Shown: positions 33,426-44,800, counted from the first letter of the stretch. The stretch: 64,000 bases of DNA from Rebecca billardiae RCC1528 (GCA_965240325.2 OZ251234.1:1-64000), one strand, 5' to 3'. Program-made: numbers and translations. Notes: a model not told the origin generated them from the letters alone.

Positions 33426-34631
33426 ATGGCGGATACGACAACCCGCGTGCGCCTCGCGGCGGCCCTCACGGCGGCGGCGGCGGCGGGCGCGGCGGGCCCG
33501 CCGCTCGAGTGGTGCGTCGTGATGAGCGACACGCGGCGCCTCCTGAGCACGCCCGGCCGCGGCCCGCCGGAGGGCGCGCTCGCCGACGGCGCCGCCGCTA
33601 ATCGCGCGTGGGCGCTCGCGCACGGGTACGGCTTTGCCAACGTGCGGCTCGCGCAGCGCGGGCGCGTGCCGGCGTGCGCGCACCGCGCGCACGGGCCGCG
33701 CTTCGCGGCGTGGTGCAAGGTGCCCGCCGTCGCGCACGTCCTGCTCCGCGGCGTCTCCGGCCGGCGCTGCCGCGGCGCGCTCTACCTGGACGCGGACGCG
33801 CACGTGGCGAACGCCAGCATGGCCGCCGCCGCCTACCTCGCGCGCGCCCGGGCCGTGGGCGACGAGGCGGTGCAGGACGACGGCTGGCACTTCCTGCTGC
33901 CGACGAACGCGCCGACCACCAACGACACCGGCTGCACCGGCGTGTGGTGGGTGCGCAACAGCGCGGAGGGGCGCGGCGTGCTGCGCTCGTGGTGGGACGC
34001 CTCGTGGCCGACGCGCGCGCAGCGCCACCCGTTCGAGCAGAAGGCGCTGGCGTGGGGCGGGTACCGGTTCAACCGGCCGTTCGGGGACGCGCTGCGGCTG
34101 CTCGTCACGGCCAACCACTTCGGCCCGCTCTTCGCCGACGCCGCCCGCGCGCCCGCCGACCCGTTCATCACGCACCTCGGCCGCGCGCTCGTGCCCACCG
34201 CCGCGGGCAAGCGGCGCGCGGCCGCGGCGCGCGCGGCGGCGGAGGCGGCGCTCGCCGCGCTCGGCCCCGCGCGCGCGGCGGCCGGGCTGCCGCCGGGCGC
34301 GGCGGAGACGCTCGTGCTCGCGCGCGAGAACGCGAGCGCGCCCTTCGAGGGCGGCGCGCTCCTGCCCACCGGCGAGCGCGCGGTGTGCGCGCCGTTCCCG
34401 CGGCTGCGCCCCGAGGCGGCCGGCTGGGACGACGAGCGCCGCTGCTGCGAGAGCGCGCGCAAGCTGCCGCTGCGCCCGTCGCGCACGCGGCTCGACGGCT
34501 CGGCGCTGCCGGACGGCGCGCCCGACCGGCCGTGCTGGGCGCCGTCAGACAAGAAGGGCGAGAAGTGGACGTGCTGGGACGCGTGGCGCCGGGCCCTCCG
34601 CGCGCCATCGCCGTCAGCATCGTCAGCATGA
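33426..34631 (+). CDS. Secreted or Golgi glycosyltransferase, GT-A type
   Basis: Single exon, 401 residues. It starts MADTTTRVRLAAALTAAAAAG, a signal peptide or very short signal anchor. The catalytic-domain pattern is a nucleotide-sugar transferase of GT-A fold: an N-terminal strand EWCVVMSD, NRAWALAHGYGFANV, then the metal-binding DxD in ALYLDADAHVAN (D122, D124), WHFLLPTNAPTTNDTGC, GVWWVRNSAEGRGVLRSWWD and HPFEQKALAW. This order matches the GMA12/MNN10 (GT34)-like and related nucleotide-diphospho-sugar transferases, acting in the secretory pathway on glycans. Donor and acceptor sugars cannot be told. A C-terminal cysteine-rich part (RRCCESARKL, WTCWDAW) is probably disulfide-bonded. It is divergent from the Rab gene. 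Confidence 0.85.
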   Translation: MADTTTRVRLAAALTAAAAAGAAGPPLEWCVVMSDTRRLLSTPGRGPPEGALADGAAANRAWALAHGYGFANVRLAQRGRVPACAHRAHGPRFAAWCKVPAVAHVLLRGVSGRRCRGALYLDADAHVANASMAAAAYLARARAVGDEAVQDDGWHFLLPTNAPTTNDTGCTGVWWVRNSAEGRGVLRSWWDASWPTRAQRHPFEQKALAWGGYRFNRPFGDALRLLVTANHFGPLFADAARAPADPFITHLGRALVPTAAGKRRAAAARAAAEAALAALGPARAAAGLPPGAAETLVLARENASAPFEGGALLPTGERAVCAPFPRLRPEAAGWDDERRCCESARKLPLRPSRTRLDGSALPDGAPDRPCWAPSDKKGEKWTCWDAWRRALRAPSPSASSA

Positions 34632-35256
34632 TCGCGACATTGCTGTCGTCATTGATCGACGGGACGCCGCGGACTGCGGAGGATCGGACGTGATCACGGG
34701 GCATCACGCGATGATCCGACGAAACGTCTTATAAGGCTTAACGTCCGGACGCCGTCGCCGCAGTCCCTGCTGACGCCTGCCGAGCGGCGCCGCCCGCCCT
34801 GGGCCGCCCTGGCAGCTATACTGTAGTTATCATGACCGGGCCTGTCCCGGCGGGCTGGTTTCCAGGGCCAGGGCCCAGCAGGCGGCCCGGATCACCGGTC
34901 ACCGGAGTCCGGATGCGGCCCAACGCACTTACGCAGACGCTGCGGGCCTGCGCAGCGGCGGTCGCTGCGCTGCCGTCGTCGCCGATGACGATGATGCTTA
35001 TAGAAGTGCGCGCTGCTACGTATCTGACGCGAATACGATGCTGACAGTGTCGTCACGCGAACGACCGCCGCAGCGCGATGACGATGTATGATGCGCCTGC
35101 GCCGTTGGCTGTGACGGTTGGCATGCGCGATCGGCGCGATGGGGCGGATGGGGCCCATCGTCATCGACGATGCGCACAGCGCAGCAGTGAGCCCAGCACT
35201 GCAGCCCCAGCACGCAGCAGCGCGGCACGTCCTCGAGCCCGGCGACGGCCGCTCGC
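34632..35256. other. Convergent spacer
   Basis: Holds the 3' ends of the glycosyltransferase and of the FAD oxidoreductase. Contains a TATACTGTA motif at 34817. No gene recognised. Confidence 0.5.
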
Positions 35257-36819
35257 TCAGAGCACGAGCGTCGCGATCCGCTCGGCGAGCGCGCCGAGCG
35301 CGCCCGTCCAGTGCTCGAGCGGCGCGCACGCCTTCTCGCACACGTCGGGGAAGGCGCCGTCCGCGCCGTACCGCGCGCGCAGCTCCTCGTACGCGCGGCG
35401 CTCGTAGTCGGCCCAGAAGTCGGAGGGGCACGCGCGCGCGGAGGCGGCGTACAGCATCTTGCGCCCGCCGAGCTCGCGCGTCCAGCGCTCGAGCGCGCGC
35501 GTGCACGCCGCGGCCGAGCCGTCGGCGAGGCGGCCGTACACGCCCACGTTGATGCGCGGCTCGGGCGCGCCCTGCGCCGCGCTGTCGTGCGGGGCGAGCG
35601 GCTGCGGCCGGTGCGCGGGCGGCGCGACCGGGCAGAGCCACAGCGGCGTGCTCAGCCCGCGGCCCGCCTCGTGCGCGCGCACGCGGCCGACGAGCTCGTG
35701 CGCGCGCGGCGCGGGCACGTAGCAGTCCTGCACGACGAGCACGCGCCCCACCGCCGCGGGCGGCGCGGCGTGCAGCGCGCTGAAGAGGGTGCGCGCGCCG
35801 TAGAGCGCGCCCAGCAGCGGGCGCAGCAGCCGCGAGGACAGCAGCAGCAGCAGCGCCGTCGGCAGCCCGACGCACCCGCGCACCAGCGCGCCGAGCTCGC
35901 ACGCCATGGGCCGCGCCATCCAGAACGCGCCGTAGTCGTAGCGGAACACGTAGTCCTCCGTGGGCACCGCCTCCTCGTGCGCGCCGCCCCTCTGTGCGCC
36001 GCGTGCCAGCGCGGCCGCGCAGGCCTCGCCCGCGCGCTCGTGCCACCAGGGCGCCCACCAGCGCGCACGCCACACGCGCAGGCCGCCCGCGCCGTCGGGC
36101 AGGTACTCCGCGGTGAGCAGCGAGGCGCCGCCGCCCGGGACGAGCTCGGGCGGGAACTGCAGCCCCTCCGCGAACTGCGCGGGCGGCGCCGCGCCCGCCG
36201 CCTCCGCCGCCAGCGCGGCGGTGGTGAGCGCGTGCAGCGCGGCGCACAGCGCGCGCGCGCCGCCCGCGCGCGCCGCGTCGTCGGCCGCGGGCGCAAAGGC
36301 GGTGTGGCGCACGCGCACGAAGGGCGCGGCGGGCTCGCACTCGACGCCCGCGGCGAGGCAGAGGGCGAGCGTGCCCAGGCTGCCCGACACGCCGCGCCAC
36401 AGCTCGTCGCCGCGCCGCGCGAGCCGCTCGGAGCCGTCGGCCATGCGCAGCTGCACCCACGCGCACGCGTCGTGGAACTGGCCGGCGCGGAAGGAGGTGG
36501 ACTCGAGCGAGGCGCCCATGATGGCGCCGCCGACGGTGATCGCGCGGAACTCCGCGACCACGCGCGGCAGCAGGCCGAGCGGCAGCAGGTGCCGCACGAG
36601 CTGCTCCATCGTCACCATGCACTCGGCGTGCGCGACCGCGACCGCCGGCCCGGCGCGCGCGCCGTCGGAGAGCCGGTCGACGGCGAGGATGCGGGTGCGC
36701 GCCGAGAGGTCGACGTGCCGGCACCGCGCCTTGTACGCGTTCCCGCGCGTCGTGTTCCCCGAGCGCGGCTTGAGGCACACGAGCTCCTTCGGCGCCGGCG
36801 GCGCCCGCGTGTCGGCCAT
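35257..36819 (-). CDS. FAD-linked oxidoreductase, DHCR24/DWF1-like
   Basis: Likely a sterol delta-24 reductase-type flavoprotein. Single exon, 520 residues. The FAD-binding PCMH-type domain is recognisable: RILAVDRLSD, a region corresponding to EPLVTMGQV (CMVTMEQLVRHLLPLG), then AITVGGAIMGASLESTSFRA (about residue 95), AWVQLRMADGS and GVSGSLGTLALCLAAGVEC. These align in order with animal and plant DHCR24/DWF1. Later parts match in order too: YDYGAFWMARPM, a hydrophobic stretch LPTALLLLLSSRLLRPLLGA (about 316), VLVVQDCYVP and PRINVGVYG. The N-terminal membrane anchor of about 60 residues seen in animal DHCR24 is absent; the ATG is the first in frame. The exact sterol substrate is inference. 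Confidence 0.87.
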   Translation of the reverse strand: MADTRAPPAPKELVCLKPRSGNTTRGNAYKARCRHVDLSARTRILAVDRLSDGARAGPAVAVAHAECMVTMEQLVRHLLPLGLLPRVVAEFRAITVGGAIMGASLESTSFRAGQFHDACAWVQLRMADGSERLARRGDELWRGVSGSLGTLALCLAAGVECEPAAPFVRVRHTAFAPAADDAARAGGARALCAALHALTTAALAAEAAGAAPPAQFAEGLQFPPELVPGGGASLLTAEYLPDGAGGLRVWRARWWAPWWHERAGEACAAALARGAQRGGAHEEAVPTEDYVFRYDYGAFWMARPMACELGALVRGCVGLPTALLLLLSSRLLRPLLGALYGARTLFSALHAAPPAAVGRVLVVQDCYVPAPRAHELVGRVRAHEAGRGLSTPLWLCPVAPPAHRPQPLAPHDSAAQGAPEPRINVGVYGRLADGSAAACTRALERWTRELGGRKMLYAASARACPSDFWADYERRAYEELRARYGADGAFPDVCEKACAPLEHWTGALGALAERIATLVL

Positions 36820-37054
36820 CGCTGGAGGGGGCGCGCGTGGTCGACGTGGAGCCCGCCGAATTCGTCGGGTTTTTTATAATTTTTTTCCTGGTGGATGCGG
36901 CGCGACGAAGCGTGGAAACTCCCGAACCTGTACATACGTGCAGCTAAAAAACAGTTTTCGGCCGCTCTCATTGGTCGACGAGCGGGCTCGATTACACGGC
37001 TCGCGCGGTCGGGTGAGTAACACGGCAACACCGCGGCGCCGTCCACCCACGACC
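36820..37054. promoter_or_regulatory. Divergent spacer with an AT-rich TATA-like core
   Basis: 235 bp between divergent start codons. A striking T-rich block, TTTTTTATAATTTTTTTC, sits near 36870-36888 in otherwise GC-rich DNA. It lies about 55 bp from the minus-strand ATG and 170 bp from the plus-strand ATG, and is the best TATA-like candidate in the window. Confidence 0.55.
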
Positions 37055-37696
37055 ATGTCGAGCTCGATGACGAGCAGCGAGCTCCGCGCGGAGGCGAACG
37101 AGCACTTCCGCAAGAGCCAGGTGCCGGGGCTGAGCCCGGCGCTGCGAGAGAGCCACCTCGACCAGGCGCGCTCGCGCTACGCCGCCGCCGTCGCTGCCGC
37201 GGACGCGGCCGCGCACGACGCGGCCGACGCGCGCGACGCCGCCGGCCGCAAGGCCGCGCTCGACGACCTGTCGCACGCCGAGAAGAACCTGGGCGTCGCG
37301 CACCTGCGCGAGGCCGACTATGGCGATTCGATGGACGCCAAGCTCTCCCACCTCCGCCTCGCCGCCTCGCACCTCCTCAAGGCCGCCCTGGCGCGCACGC
37401 AGATGCACGCGCCACCGCCTCCCGCCGAGGGCGCCCCGCCCACCGCCCCCAACGCGGAGGCGGACACGTCCGACGACCAGTGGATGCAGGCGATTGGCGA
37501 GCGCCTGCGCGAGGTCGTCACCCTCTTCGTCGGCGCCACCGCCGAGCTCAAGCACCCCGCGCGCTCGGACGCCATGCGCGCATTCATGGCTTCGCTGCCC
37601 AACTCGACGCTGCCGCCGCGCGAGCACGGCATCGTCTTCGCGCCCTTCTACAACACGCTGCTCGCGACGGTGCAGCAGCAGCCCGCCGCCGGGTAG
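37055..37696 (+). CDS. Small helical protein of unknown function
   Basis: Single exon, 213 residues, ATG at 37055. The sequence is almost all alpha-helical: ELRAEANEHFRKSQVPGLSP, SRYAAAVAAADAAAHDAADA, LDDLSHAEKNLGVAHLREAD, KLSHLRLAASHLLKAALART, and a C-terminal helix pair WMQAIGERLREVVTLFVGAT and FAPFYNTLLATVQQQ. Helix pairs with small residues at regular spacing resemble TPR or MIT-like bundles. A Pro-rich linker (HAPPPPAEGAPPTAP) separates two halves. No signal or membrane segment, so probably cytosolic. Divergent from the DHCR24-like gene. Family not recognised. Confidence 0.75.
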   Translation: MSSSMTSSELRAEANEHFRKSQVPGLSPALRESHLDQARSRYAAAVAAADAAAHDAADARDAAGRKAALDDLSHAEKNLGVAHLREADYGDSMDAKLSHLRLAASHLLKAALARTQMHAPPPPAEGAPPTAPNAEADTSDDQWMQAIGERLREVVTLFVGATAELKHPARSDAMRAFMASLPNSTLPPREHGIVFAPFYNTLLATVQQQPAAG

Positions 37697-38232
37697 GGGA
37701 GGCGCCTCCGCGCAGCCCCGCCGCCGTCGGCCGGCGTCTCCTCCGGCCCTACCTTCCCAGCTGTGCCCATGGGCACAGTCGCCACACGGTCGGCCCGTGC
37801 CGCGGCCCTGTTAGCCCGCGGCAGAGTGCGTGCTGCGCCCTGTGCTCGACCCCAGACTCCAGTCACTCCACGCGTCCGCCTCTGTACTCGGCCGTGCCCG
37901 GGCTGTGTCGGGCCTCTTGCGACGGCCGAAGCCGTGAGTACGGGCCGCCAGGCTCATCACTACGCGTCATGGGCCGCGGTCGGCGGCTCCGCTCCGCCCA
38001 AACTGGCGTGACTCGACAGTCCGGACTAAAAAACCTGAGTCCTGACGCCGCGCGAGCGCTCGTTACGTCTTCGCCGGGATCAACAGCGGTCGGGTCACGA
38101 CTCATCGGTTTCACCGTTTCAGGTTCTGAAACGACTCGATCGACTGCGCTTTTTTCGCATCAGCAATCGCAAGGTCGTTCGACGGTCCAGGGCTGCGCCC
38201 ACACCCGCCCCGCCCCGCTCCTCGTCGCCGCC
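37697..38232. other. Spacer with an 18-bp perfect palindrome
   Basis: CTGTGCCCATGGGCACAG at 37761-37778 is a perfect palindrome. No gene recognised. The 3' part (38020-38180) is AT-richer and probably holds the promoter of the following SDR gene. Confidence 0.55.
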
Positions 38233-39342
38233 ATGTCCTATAAGGAGAAGGAGAAGCGCGACGCGGTCAAGGTGAAGTGGTTCGCGGAGTGGACGGCGAA
38301 GCTGTCGGACGACGCATTCAGCGGCAAGGTGGTGGCGATCACGGGCTGCACGACGGGCATCGGCCACGTGGTCGCCACGCTCGCCGCGGAGCGCGGCGTG
38401 CGCCAGCTGATCATGCTCAACCGCAAGTCGAAGCGCGCCGAGGACGCGCTCGCGGCCGTGACGGCGAAGGCGAAGGAGGGCACGGAGGTGCGCCACGTCG
38501 ACTGCGACCTGCAGTCCTTCGCCTCCGTCCGCGCCGCGGCGCAGGAGCTCAAGAGCGCGTGCGCGGGCGGCTGCCTGGACGTGCTGTACAACAACGCGGG
38601 CGTCATGGCGTTCGACGAGGGCGCCACGGCGGACGGGTACGACGTGCAGGCGCAGACGAACCACCTGAGCCACTTCCTGCTCACGCGCGAGCTCATGCCG
38701 CTCCTCGAGGCCGCGGCGACCGCGCGCGGCGAGGCGCGCGTCGTGCACTGCTCGAGCTCTGCGCGGCACGGCGCGCCGATCGAGGCCAAGTACTTCCAAA
38801 AGTTCGAGGGGCCGGGCAGCCTGGGGGGCAACAACAACTCGATGCTGCGGATGGGCGCGAACTGGGTGCGCTACCACCAGACCAAGCTGGCGAACGTCGT
38901 CTTCAGCCTCGAGCTGAGCGAGCGGCTCAAGAAGGGCGGCTCGCGCGTGAAGGCGCTGAGCTGCGACCCCGGCCTCGTGGCGACCGACCTGCAGCTCACG
39001 ACCGCAAACCAGGGCGGCATGTCCAAGTTCTCGATGTGGCTCGCGTTCCGCATGAGCCAGAGCGCGCCGGACGGCGCGCTCCCGGCGACGTGGTGCTGCT
39101 TCGCGCCCGAGGCCGAGACGGGCAGCTTCTACATGCCCAAGGGCACCTTCACCGGCCCGCCCGCCGCGTCGATTGTGGACGGCGTCGCGCCCAAGCCGGA
39201 CAAGGAGAAGGCCGCGCTGCGCGTCGAGGACCGCGCGCTGCTCTGGACGACCTCGGAGGAGGCGGTGGGGCCGTTCGACGTGGGCGCCGCCGGCGCCGCC
39301 GCAGCCCAGGCCTCGACGAGCGCGGAGCAGGCGCAGGGCTAG
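38233..39342 (+). CDS. Short-chain dehydrogenase/reductase
   Basis: NAD(P)-dependent oxidoreductase, single exon, 369 residues. Rossmann motif TGCTTGIG (37-44), NNAG in LYNNAGVMAFDE, the catalytic Ser region VVHCSSSARHG, and the catalytic YxxxK as Y214-HQT-K218 are all present and in order. Segment IMLNRKSKRAEDAL after beta-2 suggests NADP preference (an Arg/Lys-rich loop). The overall pattern, with QTNHLSHFLLTRELMPLL and CDPGLVATDLQ, is that of the retinol dehydrogenase/WW-oxidoreductase/protochlorophyllide-reductase-like branch. The plant POR cysteine signature is not obvious, so I do not call it POR. A C-terminal Ala-rich tail follows EAVGPFDVG. Substrate unknown; no targeting peptide evident. 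Confidence 0.9.
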   Translation: MSYKEKEKRDAVKVKWFAEWTAKLSDDAFSGKVVAITGCTTGIGHVVATLAAERGVRQLIMLNRKSKRAEDALAAVTAKAKEGTEVRHVDCDLQSFASVRAAAQELKSACAGGCLDVLYNNAGVMAFDEGATADGYDVQAQTNHLSHFLLTRELMPLLEAAATARGEARVVHCSSSARHGAPIEAKYFQKFEGPGSLGGNNNSMLRMGANWVRYHQTKLANVVFSLELSERLKKGGSRVKALSCDPGLVATDLQLTTANQGGMSKFSMWLAFRMSQSAPDGALPATWCCFAPEAETGSFYMPKGTFTGPPAASIVDGVAPKPDKEKAALRVEDRALLWTTSEEAVGPFDVGAAGAAAAQASTSAEQAQG

Positions 39343-39826
39343 TCGCCTCTGGATCGGGCATGGCGGAGTGTGATCGCTGCCGTCCACCGCCCGACAAGCG
39401 CGCGGCCACTACGCGGCCACGACGGGTGCGGTCCGGAGTCACGCGACTGCGGCGTCCACCAGCGTCCGCCGAGCGAGTCCGGGCAGCTGCGGCGCGCCCG
39501 CGCGGCGGCGGTGGCTCTTCGCACCGTCTTCGCCTCCGATCCGGGGCGCGGCATGCGCGGGCACTGCGGCGTCACTCATCAGACATCAACGCGCGCGCCG
39601 TTTATACCGCTGCTGCTTTCGCGATCATCAGCAGTATATATATATATGTAGACTGCGCGCTGCTACTCGTCATACTGCTCAACAGCTATATGTACTCGTC
39701 GCGCATATTATTATTGCAGCGCATGCATGACGAGCAGCAGCGCCGCCTGATGATCAGATACGGCGCGGCGCAGTGACCGGCGGCACGGGGCGCACGCGGG
39801 CCTCGCATCAGACTGATGAGTGCCCC
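39343..39826. other. Convergent spacer with TA microsatellite
   Basis: Holds the 3' ends of the SDR and LRR genes. A TA run lies at 39634-39648. No gene recognised. Confidence 0.6.
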
Positions 39827-41803
39827 TCAGAGGAAGAGCGCGTCGGGCTCGCGCGGCGCGTCGCCCTCGGCCGACGCCCACGCGGCGCGCAGCGCCTCCT
39901 CCGCGTCCGCGTCGAGCTCGTTGCTCTCGAGGTGCAGCTCGACGAGCGCGAGCGGGCGCGCGAGCGGCGCCGGCCGGCGCGGCGGCGGCGGCGAGGCGGC
40001 CGCGTGCGCCGCGCTGGCCGAGCAGCGCGCGCGGCGCAGCGAGGGCAGCGAGGAGGCGGCCGAGCCGAGCGAGAGGCGGCGCGCGCCGAGCACGGGCGAC
40101 ACGAAGCCGCCGCCGCCGCGCGCGGGCGAGCGCGCGCGCTGGTGGCTGCCGCCGCCGCCGCCCCCCTCGGCGGGCGGCGCGGTGGGCGCGCGCAGCCCGA
40201 GCGCCGCCGCGGCCGCGGCCTCGGCGTCCTCCTCGCTGCGCGCGCGCGCGGCGCGCGTGCGCGCGTCGAGCAGCTGGCAGAGCGCGCGCGCGCCGATGGC
40301 CGTGATGCCGTTGGCGGCGAGCGAGAGGCGCGCGAGCCGTCCGCGCACGCCGAGCGCCGACGCGAGCGCGGAGCAGCCCGCGTCGCCCACCTGGTTGTAC
40401 CCCAGGTCGAGGTCGGTGAGGTGCGCGTTGGACGCGAGCGCGTGCCCCAGCTCCACGGCCGCGGCCGTGCCCAGCGCGCACGCCGCGCACCGCAGCACGC
40501 GCAGCGAGGTGTTCACGACCAGCGCGCGCGCGAGCGCCTCGGCGAGCTCGTCCGCGCCCGAGTACAGCGCGGGGCGGCCGCCCTCGGCCGGGGGCTGCGC
40601 GTTGTGCGAGAGGTCGAGCACCTGCAGCGTGCTGTTGTGGTGCAGCATGCGGCCCACGCACTGCGCGCGCACACGGCAGCACGCGTGCGCACGCACGCAC
40701 AGCGGGCTGAGCCGTGCGCGGGGCGGCGCGCGTGCGCGCGCAGGGCGCGCGCACGCACGCGCGCGCGCACACGCGCACACCTGCAGCGCGTACGCCGAGA
40801 GCCCGTTCGCGCCGAGCGTGAGCACCTGCGCGCACTCGTTGGCGCGCAGCACCGCGCCCAGCAGCCCGGCGTCCGCGTCGCTCATCCTCGCGCCCGCCAG
40901 CAGCAGCTCCGCCTCGCCCTCCGCGCACGCCCACTGGTCGTCGCTCACGTACGCCAGCGCGCACCCGCCGTGCGCCTCGAGCGAGCGCGCCAGCGCCCAC
41001 CGGCCCATGGCGGTCAGCTCGTTGCCTGCGGCCGCGCGCGCAGGGTGAGGCGGAGGGAGGCGGAGGGAGCGCGGTGTGGGCCGTGCGCGCGCACACGGCA
41101 GAGAGAGGCGCGCGCGAGAGAGCGAGCGGCAGCGGCGCGCGGCCGCGCGCGCGCGCCGCCCGCACCGCGGATGTCGAGCGCCCTGAGCGTGCCGTTCGCC
41201 TCGAGCGCGAGCGCGAGCGCGCCCATCCCGCCGTCCGTGAGCCCGCAGAAGCTCAGGTCGAGCCTCGTGAGCGAGGGGCGGTGGCGCAGCACCAGCCCCA
41301 CGTACTTGGCGCACGCCTCGCCCACCGGCGCGCCCGCGAGCGAGAGCTCCTCCAGACGCCCGTTGCGCGCGTCCGCGATGGCCGCGCACAGCGCGGGCAG
41401 CGCCTCGGCGGGCAGCGCGTTGAAGCCGAGCCGCAGCACGCGCAGCGCGCGCGAGCCGTCGCCGCCGCCGCCGCGCCGCCCGGAGCGCGCGCGCGCGCCG
41501 AGCGCTCCGCCGCGCCGCTCGGCGCCGGGCGAGCGCGCGCGGCGCCGGCCGCGCTGGCTGTGCGCGTGCGCCGCGCCGCCGCCGCCCGCGCCGCCGTCCG
41601 CGCCGCCGCCGCGCGGCGCGTGCGGCGCCGCCTCGGCCGCGAGCAGCGCGCTGATCCGGCACTCGCTCGCCGCGCGCTGCAGCGGCGTCGGCCCGGCGGG
41701 CGGCAGCGAGGCGCGCCGGTCGGCGCCGTCGTACGCCGCACCGCCCAGCTCCGAGGACGGGCACAGCGGCCGCGCACGCGGGGGCGTGCCCGCGGCGGCG
41801 GCG

Positions 41804-41840
<37 letters not shown>

Positions 41841-44800
41841 TGCGCCCGCCGCCCGACGAGCGGCGCGGCCGCAGCCCGGGCGAGCGGCGGCGCTCGCGGC
41901 CGCCCGCGGCCGCGGCGGCGGCCGCGTCGCTGTCGGCGGGCGCGAGCGCGCGCGCGAGGCTCGCCGCGCCCGCCGCGCCGATCTGCGTGGCGGTGAGGTC
42001 GACGAGGGTGAGGCTGGCGTTGGCGAGCAGCGCGCGCGCCACCGCGCCGGCGCCCACGTCGCCCAGCGCGTTGTAGCTCAGGTCGAGCACCTGCACGCAC
42101 GCGTGCCGCCGCAGCGGCGCGCACAGCAGCGGCGCGTCCGCGGGGCCAAGGCCGGCGTGCGGCACGCGGAGCGCTGACGTGCCCGCGTACAGCGCCCACT
42201 GGTCGAGCGCGACGGAGGCGAGCGCGGAGGAGGCGTTGGCGAGCGCCGCCTCGCCGAGCGCGCGCCGCCCCACCGGGCCGATCCCGCAGCGCGCCAGCCC
42301 GAGCTCGCGCAGCGACTCGGAGTGGCGCAGCCCGCGCGCGAGCGCGCGCGCGCCCGCGTCGCCGAGCGGGTTAGCGCTCAGCTCGAGCGAGGTGAGGGCG
42401 CAGCCGTCGCGCGCGAGCTCGAGGGCGAGGAGCTCGGCGGCGGAGGGGCCGAGCGCGTTGTGCCGCAGCGTGAGCGCGCGCACGTGCCGCGCGCGCGGCA
42501 GCAGCGCCGTGAGCACCGCGCACTCCGCCTCGCCGAGCGACGCCCCGGGCAGCAGCAGCGCGGCCGAGCGGCCGGACGAGCCGCCGCCGCCGAGCGGCTG
42601 CAGCACGCCGCCGGCCGCGTGCGTGCGGTGCAGCCGCGTCGCGCGCAGCGCGCGCACGGGCAGCCCGCTGAGCAGCCGGAGGCGCGGCCGGCCCCACGCC
42701 GCGCTGCTCTCGCCGCCGCCGCCGCCGCCGTCGAGCCCGCCCGCCGCGGGCGCGGCGGCGTGCAGCGCGAGCGCGCTCGAGGCGGTGGGCGCGAGCACGC
42801 CGAGCAGCAGCGCGCGCCCGCCCGCGACGCTCACCCGGCAGCCGCGCACGTCGAGCGCGGTGAGCGTGCGCGCGCGCGACTCGGCGAGGCCGCGCGCGAG
42901 CGCGCGCGCGCCCTTGTCCGCCAGCGGGTTGGAGCGCACGTCCAGCTCGCGCAGCGCGCGCGCGTTCGTGAGCAGCAGCCGCAGCTCGAGGCACGCGTCG
43001 TTGTCGCAGCCGGTGCGCGCGAGCCGCAGGCAGCGCAGCGACGCGTTCCGCTCGGCCGCGCGGCACAGCGTCGCCCACTCGAAGATGCCGAGGAAGCAGC
43101 CCGCGAGCGAGAGCGTGTGCACGCGCAGCCCGCCCACCAGCAGGCACACCTCCTCGCGCAGCGCGCGCCCCGACGAGAGCTCGAACGAGACGGCGCGCGG
43201 CCGCGCGCGCTGGTGGCTGCTCACCGCGGCGGTCGCCGCGGCCGCGGCCGCGCGCGAGAGGCGCGAGACGCGCGGCCGCGCGCCCGAGCGGCGGCCGTCC
43301 GCGAGCGTCGGCGCGGGCAGCGCGTCCTCCGCCGCGAGCTGCAGCGCGGTGTGCAGCCCGAGCAGGTGGAAGTACGCGCTCTCGCGGCACACCAGCGTGC
43401 CCGACGGCCGGCCGCGCCCGCCGCCGCCGCCGGGCGCGTGCGCGTGGTACCAGCCACCCGGCTCCGCCTCCTCGCCCAGCCGGCCGAGCAGACGGTCGAG
43501 CGCGTGCGCCGAGCGCACCACGCGCCGGATGTGCGCCCAGCGCGCGCGCGCCGAGGCCGCGGGGCGCGCACGGCGCACGAGCGCGTGCACGCCGCCCTCC
43601 TCCTCCTCCTCCTCCTCCTCCTCGCCCTCCGCCTCGGACGCCTCGGCCAGCGCGGAGGCGGAGAAGGCGCGCGGCGAGCGTCGCGAGCCCCGCCGGCTGC
43701 CTCCGCCCGAGAGCACCAGCGCGATGGCGGAGGTGGCGGTGCGCGCGGGCACGATCGTGGACGGGCGGCGCGCCGGGCTGGCCGCGGCGACCCACGGCTG
43801 CGCGATCGCGTCGCCCACGCCCTCGGCCGCGCGGCGCACGGACGCGGCGAGCGCGGTGGGCGCGCACGCGCACGCCGCGAGCTGCTCGCGCAGACTGCCG
43901 CACCCCGCCGAGCACCGCCGCGCGCCGCACGCGCCCGCGGGCGCGCCCTCCGCGTCCGAGCCGCCGCCGCCGCCCGCCTTCGCGTGCGGCTGCGCGAAGC
44001 GCGCGCGCAGCCCGGGCGTGGCCGGCTGCGGCGACTGGCGCTCGATCTCGCGCACAATCTGCGCGGACACGGCGAGCGCGGCCGCCTCGTCCGAGGGGTT
44101 GGCGTACGCCCACGCGCACAGCACGGCGACGAAGGCGAGCAGCCCGCCGAGCGCGCCCGCGCGGAACGTGGCGTGCAGCGCGACCGCCGCGTGCGTGCCC
44201 GCCGCCGCGGCGGGCACGGCGAGGCCGCACCCCACGCACCACAGCGACAGCAGGTGCCCCGCGCTCCGCAGGTGGTTGAGCGCAGCCACGTTGCACGGCG
44301 CCGCCGCCATGTTCCACGCGAGGAAGACGAGGTTGATCAGCCCGAGCGCGCCCAGCGCGAGCTCGCGGTGGTGCGAGAAGAAGAGCGCCGCGCCGATCGC
44401 CGCCGCCCTGCCGTGCGAGTAGAAGAGCCAGTACACCGAGTCGTACACGACGAGCGTCTGCCTGCGCTGGAAGAGCAGCTTGCCGAGCGCGGACGCCACA
44501 AAGTAGGGCAGCAGCACACACAGGGCGAGCGCGGCGAGCTCGAGGTGCGCGCCGCGCCAGCACTGCACCGACGGGTCCGCGTCGAGCATCTGCTGCACCG
44601 CCGCCTGCGCGGCCGCCTGCTGCGGCTGGTACTGCTGCAGCAGCGCGGCAGACGGCTGCGGCGGCGGCAGCGCCGCGGGCAAAGCGCCCGCCGCCGCCGC
44701 CGCCGCGCCGCCGCCGCCGCCGCCGCCGCCGTCGGGCGGCAGGTCGGCGCCCGCCTGGCCGGGCGAGCAGTCGAAGGCGCGGAAGAGCGTGCGCGTGATC

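Noticed and set aside
38233-39342. Calling the SDR a protochlorophyllide oxidoreductase
   Set aside because: The general SDR motifs fit, but I cannot see the POR-specific cysteines or insertion, and no plastid transit peptide is present. Kept as a generic SDR.
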